Below, piece by piece: positions 33,508 to 33,516 of a stretch of 33,516 nt of DNA. Source of the DNA: Candidatus Omnitrophica bacterium UBA6233 (GTDB taxonomy: Bacteria > Omnitrophota > Gorgyraeia > Gygaellales > Profunditerraquicolaceae). The translations under genes and the position numbers were made by a program. The notes below the pieces were generated by a model, which saw only the letters and a program-made list of their open reading frames with translations, was not told the DNA's origin and did no database searches. The stretch is from assembly GCA_002440965.1 (NCBI GenBank), contig DJWJ01000005.1:10907-44422 (forward strand), written 5' to 3'. The stretch's first letter is position 1; each line of letters starts with the position of its first letter.

Positions 33508-33516
33508 GTGTCTAAC
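33508..33516 (+). CDS. First codons of a gene cut by the window edge
   Basis: A strong AAGGAGG (33494-33500) lies seven bases before a GTG at 33508, followed by TCT AAC, so the protein begins MSN. Product unknown. GGAG (33496-33499) could pair with CTCC (33503-33506), which would partly hide the ribosome binding site. Confidence 0.55.

Overview
The window looks like a chromosomal segment of a Gram-negative, probably anaerobic bacterium from a poorly cultured lineage. The double membrane is shown by a complete tripartite RND efflux system with an outer-membrane lipoprotein channel. Anaerobic metabolism is suggested by a six-gene membrane complex related to group 4 hydrogenases. Base composition is moderate, genes are tightly packed on the + strand, and many starts use ATGA stop/start overlaps or TTG/GTG codons. 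Omnitrophota or a neighbouring candidate phylum would fit this mix, but that is a guess from gene content. There is no rRNA, tRNA, CRISPR array, transposase or phage gene, so this is not a mobile island.

Layout: (1) 1-4153, a zinc/manganese-type ABC uptake operon (binding protein cut by the window edge, ATPase, permease) continued by a CcdA-like membrane protein, a membrane-anchored TPR protein with a Cys/His-rich tip, and a DUF3299-like protein with a Cys cluster. (2) 4334-6084, a DsrE-family protein, a strong hairpin terminator, a structured intergenic stretch with a tiny ORF, and an SGNH hydrolase. (3) 6288-12352, an AbrB/MazE-type regulator followed by acrA-, acrB- and oprM-like genes, with an inverted repeat in front that may be the regulator's operator. 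(4) 12597-15256, a small unknown membrane protein with its own promoter and terminator, then a DUF362 protein and a secreted beta-rich protein; the DUF362 gene seems to give a leaderless mRNA. (5) 15381-19142, a LOG-family phosphoribohydrolase preceded by a nine-codon upstream ORF, and a Ca2+-type P-type ATPase. (6) 19330-26320, an osmotic-stress operon: MscS channel, a membrane sensor/HAMP module fused to a GT20 trehalose-6-phosphate synthase, trehalose phosphatase, a duplicated DUF5752 protein, a TreT-like glycosyltransferase and a Na+/Ca2+ exchanger-like protein. Its leader can fold into two mutually exclusive hairpins, the second a terminator. (7) 26474-33389, a complex of HyfB-, HyfC-, HyfE-, HyfF-, HyfG- and HyfI-like subunits. 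(8) A promoter, ribosome binding site and first codons of another gene at the right edge.

The most interesting points are the membrane sensor-HAMP-trehalose synthase fusion, which would make compatible-solute synthesis directly responsive to an envelope signal and sits in one operon with MscS behind an attenuator-like leader; and the hydrogenase-like complex whose large subunit has lost all four Ni-Fe cysteine positions, so it belongs with the 'Ehr' (energy-converting hydrogenase-related) complexes and cannot be an ordinary hydrogenase.
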